A stretch of 55,458 bases of DNA from Saccoglossus kowalevskii (lineage: Eukaryota; Hemichordata; Enteropneusta; Harrimaniidae): NCBI RefSeq assembly GCF_000003605.2, contig NW_003135361.1, positions 96,396 through 151,853 on the forward strand, given 5' to 3'. Position 1 is the stretch's first letter. The number at the start of each line of letters is the position of its first letter. The notes beneath the pieces were generated by a model. The model ran no database searches, was not told the DNA's origin, and saw only the letters and a list, made by a program, of their open reading frames with translations. The translations under genes and the position numbers were made by a program. Shown piece by piece: positions 24,063 to 35,065 of this stretch.

Positions 24063-27000
24063 CATGTGACGTTGCCGATTCGCGAAGAATTTTTTGGGGA
24101 GGGGAACATGATCGAACTATTCCTACTTTGCTGTACATGTACATATTCGATATGTATGCAAATTGTATGCAATTTGCTAAATTCCAGGCGCATACCAAGT
24201 ACTTTACATTTAGTCGAACATATTTATTTACTAATTTATTGATTATGGCATATCTATGCATGGGTCACACATCCGTTCGAGCTGAAGATGTATTAAGAAT
24301 CATTAATATAAGTTGATGCCCCTCTTTATTGATAAATACTGTCAACATTAAACCGGAATCAGACATACGACATACTCGACCGATTCGAAAACAGTTAATA
24401 TCAGTATGCAATACACCTGGAAAAGAAACTGGGAAAGCTCATATGGTTCCCCCAGTTTTGTGTGGACACGTACAACGGCATGGCAAACGAAATAAAAATC
24501 CAGGAATAAATAAAATATTTGCCATATTTTAATGGAATTTGTTGACTTTAAGAATATATTATCGAGAAGAATTGCTGACTCGATTTCTACCCAATTATTC
24601 CTAGTAACATGAATAAATTATAAACATCATCAAAAAGTACCATAGCAACAATACCTAACGTTTATTTACCATAAGATTAGACTCTTTTGAATTTCTTAAA
24701 TTGTAAATTGGAAACAACCGGAATAAACAACATATAAAACTAGGTTATGTTTCTCTTCAATAATGTAATGATACCGTGTCGGAAAAAGCAGTCATGTTAG
24801 CCAATGTGCACAGGTAATTAGTATGCTCAATACAAATTGCGCAGGCACATGTGTTAACGTACATGAGGAAATGTAAAATCTCATTAGTTCTTTCAACTGG
24901 TCATTGATCGTTTTAAGGTAGCGTTAAAATATGTGCATCAAGGAGGGAGAGACTGAAGTGCAGTTGAGTCGAAGTAGGAAACACTGACTTGATATATAAT
25001 CATATATTATGAAATTATCCTACTGAAATGTATATTTACAAATTGCGAAACACTTGTCTTTGAATTCGTATGTACTGAAGAAAGAATTTAGCTTCTGTCG
25101 TGTGTTAACAGTATGACTATTTGAAAAAAAGAAACATTTCCAGAGCATTTAGTATTTGAAGTTTGAAAATGGTTTATTTTATTGTTTCTGATGTATGTGC
25201 AGATAAATATATGATTAGTGTAAAATAACAAGTTGTCTACCGATAAAAGTATGTTTCTCATGATCTAAGTGCGCCATTATAGAATAATAAAGAGCATTTA
25301 TTATGCTTAAAACCGTTGATCCAAAACCTCCATTACCCTCATTCTTCATACCATGTTATTTTTATATTGAGAGACGTGATCAATTATCTGGGAGACTCTC
25401 AATCGACGAGGTCATTGCTCATTTAGTTTGAAGTAAATTGTAGTTGACCTTGGTGTTAACATTGTTAAAAGAATAATCATAAGCAAAATTTGAAACATAC
25501 ACTTTTCATTGAAAATAAATGAACAGTATATGGACTACATCTCGTATCATCAATCAACGCTGGCAAAAATGCGATAGGAGAGGTTGGTGTTTTACCCCAT
25601 ATATCATGGCAAGTGCAGTGTAGTAAATCAACATATTTTCTATATTTCCATAATAAGTAATATAAACCCAGATATACTGATTGTGCTGTGTAAGCAGATT
25701 ACAAAGTCTATATCATCTCAATGTGTAGGTGGAGTTACAACTTTTCTTGAGTTAATGTTAGAAATTACAATAATTCAAAAGTGTATGTCAATTTCAAGTA
25801 TGAGCTAAAAGACGTGTTTAATTTAAAGCCGGGTTGACACCATTCAAAATTCTGAAAAAAAGTATATTGAACCCATGTCAAGTGATTGCGAAAAGGCTAC
25901 GGTTTCTGTTAATAATTTTGTTACAAATGTATTCTAGAAATCGTAAATATTGTAATTGCAATACTTCATGCAAACAATTTACTGAACACGTGTTCACTAT
26001 TAATTAAGATATTAATTGCTAGCTTTTAGAAGCTGCAAGATGGATACATGATACATGATATATTAAACCCGTAGAAATCGTTATGCGTGGAGTCGAACGT
26101 AAAACAGAATACACAAAAGCCATATCGTCGTAGTGACATCTGAACATCACATGGGATTCAACAATATTGATTCAACTCAATATTGAGTATATTGGTCAAT
26201 TTTGATTTATCATTTCATCCCAATGCAATATCATTCTCTTAAATATCGCCATGTTGATATAGAACAATAAAAATATCAAATTCAAAATCAATTATTTCGA
26301 GATTCGCTCTTTTACGCAATACTATTGGTCTTACAGTGAACGAATAATTACCTATTACAACAGCCTGTGTGTTTTGCGATTTATAACAACGAGCTGGTTT
26401 GACAGAACTGTTGTTATCAATTGTCGGCTAGTGTTTAAGACCTGCAAAAGGAAACATAATATAAAATATTACAGCTGCCAAACCTTCGTTAGCCTACTAT
26501 AGAATTTCATAATACGGATACGCCAGTACTCCACATTATATTCTTAAGTGTATTAAAATAATTACGTATTAATGAAATACTTCTTTCTCAATTGATACCC
26601 AGCTATGTTATATCTATTACGTAGTTTCGTGAATACCACCTCTTGTAATATACATATTTTCTAGACAGATAAAAAGTCGAGGAATTTAGTACGATTCTTT
26701 TGAAAAATAGCGCCGACACTATTTACTTATAGGATAAATAAAGACATTTACATTTATTTGCTGGGGGTGAACGTAAAGTGATTAAAACTTGCAAGAGTAC
26801 AGTCGGCATGTACTGTATCATCCATTGATGTCAATCGTAATTTAATGTCGATATGATGAGAAAAGAAGACATTTTTTTAATTATAGATACTCCGTCAGTG
26901 GACATCGCATCAATGAAGCTATCATAATTGACATAAGTGTGAAACAGATACGCCCATAGGAGTAACTGTTATGTATTCTTTTCTGTTGCGTATTTCAAGT

Positions 27001-27289
27001 TACCCTATAAATATACCACTAATTAAGATTACGCACTTCTTTCGTCTTCAACTGAGGTCAATTGATCTACACACAGGCTTCATCTAACACTGATCATATG
27101 CCTCGATTCTGAACTGCTAAAAGAAGAAGTTGGTACGTGTCATTTCATCGTGAAACCTTCTATGCCAATAAACTATGTAACCTGTATAATCGATGAGGAT
27201 TAAGTGTCCAAATTACAGGTCTAAAGAAGTACCTTTTCTACATTCCATGCAAGTCCCATGTATATATTACAAAGTGGCAAGATGCCGCC

Positions 27290-28281
27290 CTACTACCACG
27301 ACATCTCAGTTTCAAACCCATCCTACTATCACGACATCCAATATTTCAGGATTCAATCACATAAAACTACCATGACATTCTAAATTGTTCAACGATATCC
27401 CAGATTCTAGGGTTCAAATCAATCCTACTAGAACGTCATCCTAGATTCTACTATTCAAGCCCATCCTACTAGTACATCTTCATAGATTTTACGGTTAAAA
27501 CCATCATACTATCACTATATCCTATCTTCCACTGTTTAAATCCATTCTACTTGAACGTCATCCTATATTCTACTGTCACAGGCCCATATACTACTAGAAC
27601 AACATTCTAGATTCTACTGTTCAAATCTATCTTACTAGAACAACTTCATAGATTCTACGATTCAAACCCATCCTACTATCACGACATCCTAAATTCTACG
27701 GTTCAAATCCATCATACTAGAACGACATCATAGATTCTACGGTTCAAATAAATCCTACTAGAACGACATCCTCGGTTCTACGCTTCAAATCTATCCTACT
27801 ATCACGACATCCCAGAATCTATTATTCGAATCCATCCTACTAGAACAACTTAATAAATTCTACATTTCAAACCCATCCTACTATCACGACATCCTAAATT
27901 CTACGGTTCAAATCCATCATACTGGAACGACATCATAGATTCTACGGTTCAAATCAATCCTCCTGGAACAACATCCTAGGTTCAACGCTTCAAATCCATC
28001 CTACTATCATAACATCTTGGATTCTACTGTTCAAACTCATTTTACTCCCACAAAAATCTAGATTTTGAGGTTCAAGCCAATCCTACTAGAACGACATTCC
28101 AGACTCTCCGGTTCAAACCTATTTTACTATCACGACATCCTAGATTCTACTGTTCAAATCCATGCCACTAGAACAACATCCTAGATTCTATGATTCAAGT
28201 TCATCTTACTATTACGACATCTTTAATTTTCAAGGTTGGAACCCATTCTACTATCACGACGTGCTAGATTCCACGTTCAAC
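27290..28281 (+). repeat. 41-bp minisatellite, about 24 units
   Basis: The repeated unit reads CCTACTATCACGACATCC, then TA(A/G)ATTCTACGG, then TTCAAATCCAT. The period measured between equivalent positions is 41 bp. Two main unit types mix: one with ACTATCACGACATCC and one with ACTAGAACGACATCC. Divergence is moderate and higher toward both ends. A block of five units (205 bp) is itself duplicated: CTAAATTCTACGG recurs exactly 205 bp apart (27691 and 27896). Because 41 is not a multiple of three, it does not encode a repeated peptide in one frame. The apparent open frame at 28162-28344 is a by-product. Confidence 0.9.
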
Positions 28282-28789
28282 CTTCGCAAATATGACACAA
28301 TAAAAGAAGTAAAGCAATTTAGATTAAAGAGAAACATGGGATGAATATATTACTTTCCTGATGCTCAGCCATCCCTGCCAGTTTCCCGCTTCAGTAGCCT
28401 ACATTTAACTTTTTGACAGCATTACACAGACACAGGTATTTGTGCATTTATGGTTGGTCGAATTTGATTGATGAGCGGATTGCTTTACTACTGTTCATAT
28501 ATTTGAAAAATCGTTCCAGATTTATTGCTCTGTGAAACATATTTAGTTACCCCCGTAGATACCGTAGCATAAATGTACATTGCGAGCATTTGCATAATCT
28601 AAAGTATCCAATCATGTGCACTACAATTGACACAGAAAACCCACATGTGTGCGTAAAACCTCTCCTTATACTTCGTAAAACCAATTAAACAGATCCACCT
28701 GAGGCACCGCAACATATTCTCAAATATCGGTATTTTGTCTTGTTGATCTATCAGAAAAGTGAGAGCAAATTTGAAAAAGTCTTGCGAAA
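28282..28789. other. non-coding stretch before the large gap
   Basis: Nothing recognised. Open frames running into the N block here are artefacts of unknown bases. Confidence 0.5.
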
Positions 28790-29342
28790 NNNNNNNNNNN
28801 NNNNNNNNNNNNNNNNNNNNNNNNNNNNNNNNNNNNNNNNNNNNNNNNNNNNNNNNNNNNNNNNNNNNNNNNNNNNNNNNNNNNNNNNNNNNNNNNNNNN
28901 NNNNNNNNNNNNNNNNNNNNNNNNNNNNNNNNNNNNNNNNNNNNNNNNNNNNNNNNNNNNNNNNNNNNNNNNNNNNNNNNNNNNNNNNNNNNNNNNNNNN
29001 NNNNNNNNNNNNNNNNNNNNNNNNNNNNNNNNNNNNNNNNNNNNNNNNNNNNNNNNNNNNNNNNNNNNNNNNNNNNNNNNNNNNNNNNNNNNNNNNNNNN
29101 NNNNNNNNNNNNNNNNNNNNNNNNNNNNNNNNNNNNNNNNNNNNNNNNNNNNNNNNNNNNNNNNNNNNNNNNNNNNNNNNNNNNNNNNNNNNNNNNNNNN
29201 NNNNNNNNNNNNNNNNNNNNNNNNNNNNNNNNNNNNNNNNNNNNNNNNNNNNNNNNNNNNNNNNNNNNNNNNNNNNNNNNNNNNNNNNNNNNNNNNNNNN
29301 NNNNNNNNNNNNNNNNNNNNNNNNNNNNNNNNNNNNNNNNNN
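28790..29342. other. assembly gap (553 N)
   Basis: A continuous block of N. Four apparent long open frames across it (28599-29502, both strands) consist almost wholly of unknown residues and are not genes. Confidence 0.95.
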
Positions 29343-32140
29343 TGTTGTTACAACGTGCAATTGTTTGTACCGTATACATCTTTACCAATTTGTTTTATTC
29401 ATAGTAAACGATTATAACCTATATGTCACGTACCCAACTATACACAGATACATCCATTCCTTCTGTTCATATGTGTTCCCGGTGACGCGTACACACCAAT
29501 GAATGACAGTCATAAGAACATCATCGTTTATAATTGTTCTTTCATGATTATCTGAGTTTCTGAAACTAAATAAAAATGTACTAGTTCATTGATTTGAATT
29601 ACAATAATTATGACTGATTGATTCGTAAAATACTTTTCCTTTACATGTTTAGGAATCGTCCAGTATGAATTGAAGTGTCATTCATTGCACTTTATTCGGT
29701 CTTATTTATCATTAACAACGTCCCACTCAGCAGATGACACAATGGAACGGCATGCCTACACGAGTTCTAATAAATGATCCATACCACTATTTTGACGTAA
29801 ATAATTAAATTAAAATTGCATTGTAGCACAAGTGATGTATCTCTATCCTAATAAAACACATAGAAAAAAACGTATTATTTAACGTAGTTTTCTTTCATGG
29901 GCTTTAATAAGGCGAATCGCGTTTATTCGAAAAACGGAATGCAAAGCAAATGCAGTTATTGTGAGTATATAAATATGTTCGGCGACCAAACATTTATTGA
30001 CGTTAGTGGTTTTGTTTTAAGATTTGCACCGAACTAACAGAACACACACAACCTGTATCAAAGATAAAACCTACTGTACGTGATTACATTAAATTAACAC
30101 AATGGAAATAGTGATATACAATTTGATACATGTTACAAGATGTTGTACATTTCTAATCTTATTTGAATAAATATGACTTATATACAGTGAAAGTAAATTA
30201 AAGTCGGATGTGTTCATTATACCTGACTTGTTGAATGTTCACCTTGCGATATGTGCACTGTTTTATCTTGCATGTTAAACAACAGCATATAATAAAACCA
30301 TAGGGTAAACGTCAAGGAAAACCGATAATTTGTTTTACGCCGCTTCCTGGATTTAATACATTGCCACCTCTGGGTTTTAAGCTCCACTAAACTTTGCAAT
30401 CGATATTAAAAATGTGGTAATACTTTCTCTAACTATCTCTAAGTGTAGCTTTTATCTCCTTTACAGAGATCGGTCCAATGGTATTTATTTAAATTCGCGT
30501 ATATTCTCAGTTTGCATTTGCATGGTATCTCAGATTATCGGGATTTTGTTAAAGTACGTTATCACGTTGTTACTCGAAGCTGCTCTTAATGCTAGTGCTT
30601 TCTATTTTGATCTTCACATGGTGTTCTAATTTTACATATTGTTGAAATAAGTCGTACTGTATTTTGTACTGGGTTTCGGACTAAAAATACTTTCACTTTA
30701 GTACAAAACCAAACGAAATGTGTGTCACTTTCTCTAGTGCCTTGGCTATCGACGTTTATTTTCATCTGAGTATTTATACTTTTTTAAATATATTTTACAA
30801 TACACATGTAAACGATCTCCTAAACTTAACACAAAAAAAATTCTTGTTTAAGTATCTATATAGTTAAACTCATTGAGATACTAACAAAAATAAAACTAGT
30901 AGTGAAACTAGTAAAAATATTAGTTATTAACTTTAGGTATGTAATAAGTATAAAAGCAATTGTGTAACGTGTTGTGTTATAAACTGTGTGTATATACTTA
31001 TTATAATTATAATATTGAGTATATTTGTTTACGCAAACTTTTCTCTAAGCTTTTTTAAATTTATTATCAAGACATTTAGCAAATGTGTTTAAAAATTAAC
31101 AAAAATCATATAAAAATACATACAAAATTGCAAAATACTGCAGCAAATTTTTGGCGGCAAAGATTGTGGCGTTCAAACCGCTCAAATGTGTTATCCCTTA
31201 GACACGAAAGTGTCATTTACTATAAGAATCAATCAAATAACCAGTTTCGACAGTTTTATTTAGTTTTATTCTAGCGTATGCCATCATGAAACCCGTTAAC
31301 ACTGGGATCGTGGCATTTATTTTTCGCCAATTCAGAAGCAGGATTGACGTCGTTTTGAAAGGAGGAATTAAACTCGGAGACAGAACGGTACATCGTCCGC
31401 ATACATCTCAAGACTACAATGGTTTATAGTGATAATGGAATACAGTAAAGCTGATGAAACCTAAGCCAGTCTAAAACTGACATGTTAGTCCAATCAGGAG
31501 ATTGTTTAAGTAGTGAAAACAATGATTAAGAAAATAAAATGCCTACGATCAATCTAAAAATATAACTCCGATACAAAAGACAGCATTGTGCCTTTATTTA
31601 TGAACTAGAGATGACAAAATAATCATTCAAAACAACTTTTTTTTTCGAATCGCGAATTTGTGGTTCAATCAATAAGTATGTCATCTACTAGTTTTGGGTC
31701 ACAGAAATTTAAACAGTATTATTTAGTTGTCTAGGGGGGGCAGTATAGAAATATTCCCTCACCTTAGAATATAGGCTGTAATGTTATTGACTAAAACACA
31801 TTTACTTGTCCAATTATAAAAAGCGTAGTGCCCATTCGTCGAACTACTTCAAAATGTTTTTATCAAAGGCATGAGCCTGTATAATAGATAAGCGTTGAAT
31901 AACGATTAAAATGGGCGCTGACATAAGTTGAATATGATATATTTAGGCCCTAGTAGTAGTTTCAGTAAAGAACGACGTGTTTGCCAAGCTTTTATATCCA
32001 AATAATGTAAATAAATCACTCAAAGTCATTCGTCATTTGGAATCTTATCTATCACATGTCTGGTTTTAATAACCTTTAGACTTCTACGGCTCTAATACGT
32101 CGTAAATGATTCAGCAGTAAGAGACTTTAAACGTAAATGA
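29343..32140. other. non-coding stretch, nothing recognised
   Basis: A+T-rich sequence without supported genes. There is a run of seven G at 31734-31740. No frame has a recognisable product. Confidence 0.5.
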
Positions 32141-32338
32141 CTGCCGAGGTCTCGTTGTGAGCGAGAGCGTCAAGACTCTCCCGCAAGAAGTGTAACGTCA
32201 TCGCGTCCACTGTTACCTTGGAACGACATTTCTGATACGATATTTGGGACAGTGGGCGGGATGTCAGTAGTGAATCGAACACTGTGAGAACGAGTCGCGT
32301 AGCTCTCCCGTTCTCAACGAGATCTTAGCGGCCAGAAT
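32141..32338. mobile_element. foldback (palindromic) element with tRNA-like arm
   Basis: The whole segment is an imperfect palindrome. The left arm, from GCCGAGGTCTCGTTG at 32143, matches the reverse complement of the right arm, GCCGCTAAGATCTCGTTG ending at about 32333. Pairing continues inward through CGAGAGCG, AAGTGT and GTCCACTGT / ACAGTGGGC, leaving a short centre near 32217-32253. The right arm on the minus strand reads GGGAGAGCTACGCGACTCGT followed by AGTGTTCGATTCACT, which looks like the A-box tail, anticodon region and T arm of a tRNA. It could be a foldback MITE, or two SINE heads in inverted orientation. Confidence 0.6.
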
Positions 32339-34439
32339 AGCTATTTTCTTCACCTTCTATTCACTATGATACAAATATTTCTCTCAAAGCTTTGGCGGCA
32401 GCTGGTGGTTATTCACGGTTGTGGTTGCTATGTTTGATGCATGTGTTTGCTTGGATACAGTAATCTTGCTGAAATTTTGAGTTAAGATCTATAATGCTGT
32501 ACACTGAGGAATACGTATTACGTTATTTGAAATTCCACACGCAAACCATCCTGACTTATATAGATCTGGATTTTACACCATCCTTTGTATGTCGTCGCCG
32601 GTCAACTAAATCCTAAATCTCTAGAAAATCCACTTGGATTACCGCTGTCAATATTGTATAAGAAAACATAAATGTGTACGGATTTTCTAATCCACAAATT
32701 TCGTCTTTCATTATGTGAATTTGTGTATCCCGTTGAAATGAATTCACAACAAAGGTGATAACGTTTCCAATGTGTTTGGAATTACAATTTGGCGCATGAT
32801 GTATTTTCTCAGCGACTGATTTTAATATGTATACATGCCTCTTCTACTGAAATACAAAGACTACAGTGCATACGTGTGTTAGTATTTCACTTGTTTCGCA
32901 TCAGTTATAATTACAATCTTAAAATCAGAGTGTATTTTGAAATAATAAATCCACAAGATCCTCATTATGATCAACTTACTTATCTTACCAGTGTCAACAC
33001 GCATAAAATAACAACAACAAAATACTTTTTCGATTATATGAGAAATAGGGCAGAATTCTCAGAGTGTGCCGCATTATTAGGCTGAGTGGGTGGGACTGCT
33101 GAATTCACTATTGCCCACACTCTCAAAATGATAGCAACGTTTGGTGGATATTCCAGTAGTATGGGTAATTGGCAACTTGTGTTTTTTTTTTTTTTTGCAA
33201 AACCCATTAAACACAAATACATTAAGTGTTTTACTGGTTATCCCCTCTACTTCAGGCAATTAATAATGTTTAACAAGGTGTGTATGAAATGCCTTCAGGG
33301 TAGTTATTTATATGGGCTGATTTGAAGTAAAGCTTCATTTGTGATTGACGCAATGTGTTTTTGACTTCTAAACCAACGCTTTTGCTATCTAATGTTCCGT
33401 TACGCTGGAACAGTGACGTGAGTGCCAAATACAGCCTTGATTCATTAGCAGAGACGACCTTCGGCGGTTGAACAGCCTAGATCACGTGAAAATATGACTG
33501 CCTTTGATCGTTAATCAATGTCATTTGTATACAGATTGCACATTTAATTGCACATTCTATAAAAAAACGAACCTGTTAGTACAGGTACCAAATACGCATC
33601 TTTGTGCGTGGGGCGCGTCATTTGATGTTGGTGTTTTAATCAGTCGGAACCAGGGACTAGTTTCTGTATCATAGTCATTATCTTATATTAACTCTGTAAA
33701 GGACATTTGATGGTAATCTCCTTAAACGTTCTCCAATAAGTGTCTTTACAATGGTGTGAAATCAAATTTGTCTTGATTTGGAAATTATTAACGAAAATAA
33801 TAGTAAAATCATATTTAAAGCAACATCATGTGTGGCTGCTGTGAATTGCCTTACTCGTAAAAGAGGGTGTTCACCTGGGCCAAACCTTCAATGGAATCTT
33901 ACCGAAACATGTATTATGGAACAGGTTACTTGTTCACTTGTTTTTACGGTAAATGAAATTAATATATGCAGATATCGACATCAATTTAGAAGATGTTTTT
34001 AAAGGGGTAAATTACATGATGTTAACCGTTATATTGTTTGTAACGCTTGACTCACGATTGTTGCATTCATCAGCTGTAGCCATGACAACATTTGCAAGCA
34101 ACATATTTAATTTAATAAGATAATCATATCCCCCGGTGTTGTCATCTGGCTAGAAAACTTGAGTAATTTCAGAGGCTAAGTCCTTTTTTAAGAAAAATAA
34201 CACTAACTAACTAACACTGTAGTTTTCTTTTTATAATTTGTATTACAAATGTCGGAATAAACAAAAAAGTATGTCATTAAGGGAAGTACCTCGGTTCCAT
34301 CAATATCCGTTTTAATACACATAATCCACCCATATAAAAGTCATATTAATTTGTGTATGTCCAATTCCTGTCTATTTCCGACTAATACTGAAGCCATTAT
34401 ATTTATACAAGTCAATGCCACATGTACCAAACACGAATG
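32339..34439. other. non-coding stretch
   Basis: No supported gene. A run of 15 T at 33182-33196 separates overlapping open frames on both strands (33034-33325) that have no recognisable product. Confidence 0.5.
33182..33196 (+). repeat. poly-T tract
   Basis: Fifteen consecutive T. No adjoining retroposed gene or SINE body was identified. Confidence 0.9.
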
Positions 34440-35065
34440 AGATGTGGCTCATTGGAACTGCAATCGACGATACATGTCCGATATGACGTTTGATGTGTGT
34501 GTGAAGTTAACAATCTGATCGGTTCGGGAATGTCATTCGGCCATTTTAAATTCATAAATCAAGGTCCGATTGTGTTCAATGAATGTATACACCATATCTT
34601 TACACACATGATCGAGATCTGGTCCCGGAAAAGTGAAAATGTGTGCTTTTGATTCATGTGTTGCTTTAAAATGGCTGTCACTCGACAATCTTGAATTGAA
34701 TTATAAAACAAATGTGTGTGCGTATGACCGATATGGTGTAAAATACACGTGTAAAGTTTAAACTTGATAGATTTAGATTTGTTATATACATCCAGAGCTG
34801 CACTCTTTTAACAAAATGGCCGCCACACCAAATCCATCAATACAGTGCGTTTCGGTTCCGGAATGATAACAATGTTATTTTGAAGCATTTGTGGCATTAA
34901 AATGGTAGTCATTCAGCTATTTTGATTTTACTATTGTCTAATGTATGTGTGAAGTTTGAACTTCGTCAGCTCAGGCCTAAGTGAGATATGGCTGGATACA
35001 GACGGACGAACGGACGCATGCACGCACGGAGGTCATCCCATAAGTCTCTGTTTGATTCGAGTACT
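34440..35065 (+). repeat. interspersed repeat with internal duplication and ACGG-rich tail
   Basis: Two related blocks follow each other. Block one has GGTCCCGGAA (34621), TTTAAAATGGCTGTCACTCG (34665) and GTGTAAAGTTTAAACTTGAT (34750). Block two has GGTTCCGGAA (34854), ATTAAAATGGTAGTCATTC (34896) and GTGTGAAGTTTGAACTTCGT (34948). A third remnant, GTGTGAAGTTAACAATCTGAT, lies at 34498. The right end runs through GAGATATGGCTGGA into a degenerate ACGG series (ACAGACGGACGAACGGACGC) and CATCCCATAAGTC. This layout, a terminal ACGG series before CATAAGTC, resembles repeats I associate with marine invertebrate genomes. No transposase is present. Confidence 0.55.

Larger units (their letters stand above)
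21285..27289. other. long non-coding stretch
   Basis: About 6 kb with no supported gene. Contents: a short direct duplication of a TTGTGGTTCAA...ATTCAT..TAAATA block near 22853-22922; an AAAAT-rich run at 23747-23769; AT dinucleotide runs at 23874-23890 and 24045-24062; a CAATATTG motif repeated near 26162-26185. Plus- and minus-strand frames around 23796-24316 overlap and derive partly from the AT runs. Confidence 0.5.

Noticed and set aside
23796-24316. Opposing frames with YIYIY-type ends
   Set aside because: The repeated Tyr/Ile comes from AT dinucleotide runs.
27290-28281. CRISPR-like or peptide-coding reading of the 41-bp array
   Set aside because: There are no unique spacers, and a 41-bp period changes frame each unit with frequent stops.
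28599-29502. Four long open frames of 222-253 codons around the N block
   Set aside because: Almost all of their length is unknown sequence; the readable ends are unrelated short frames.
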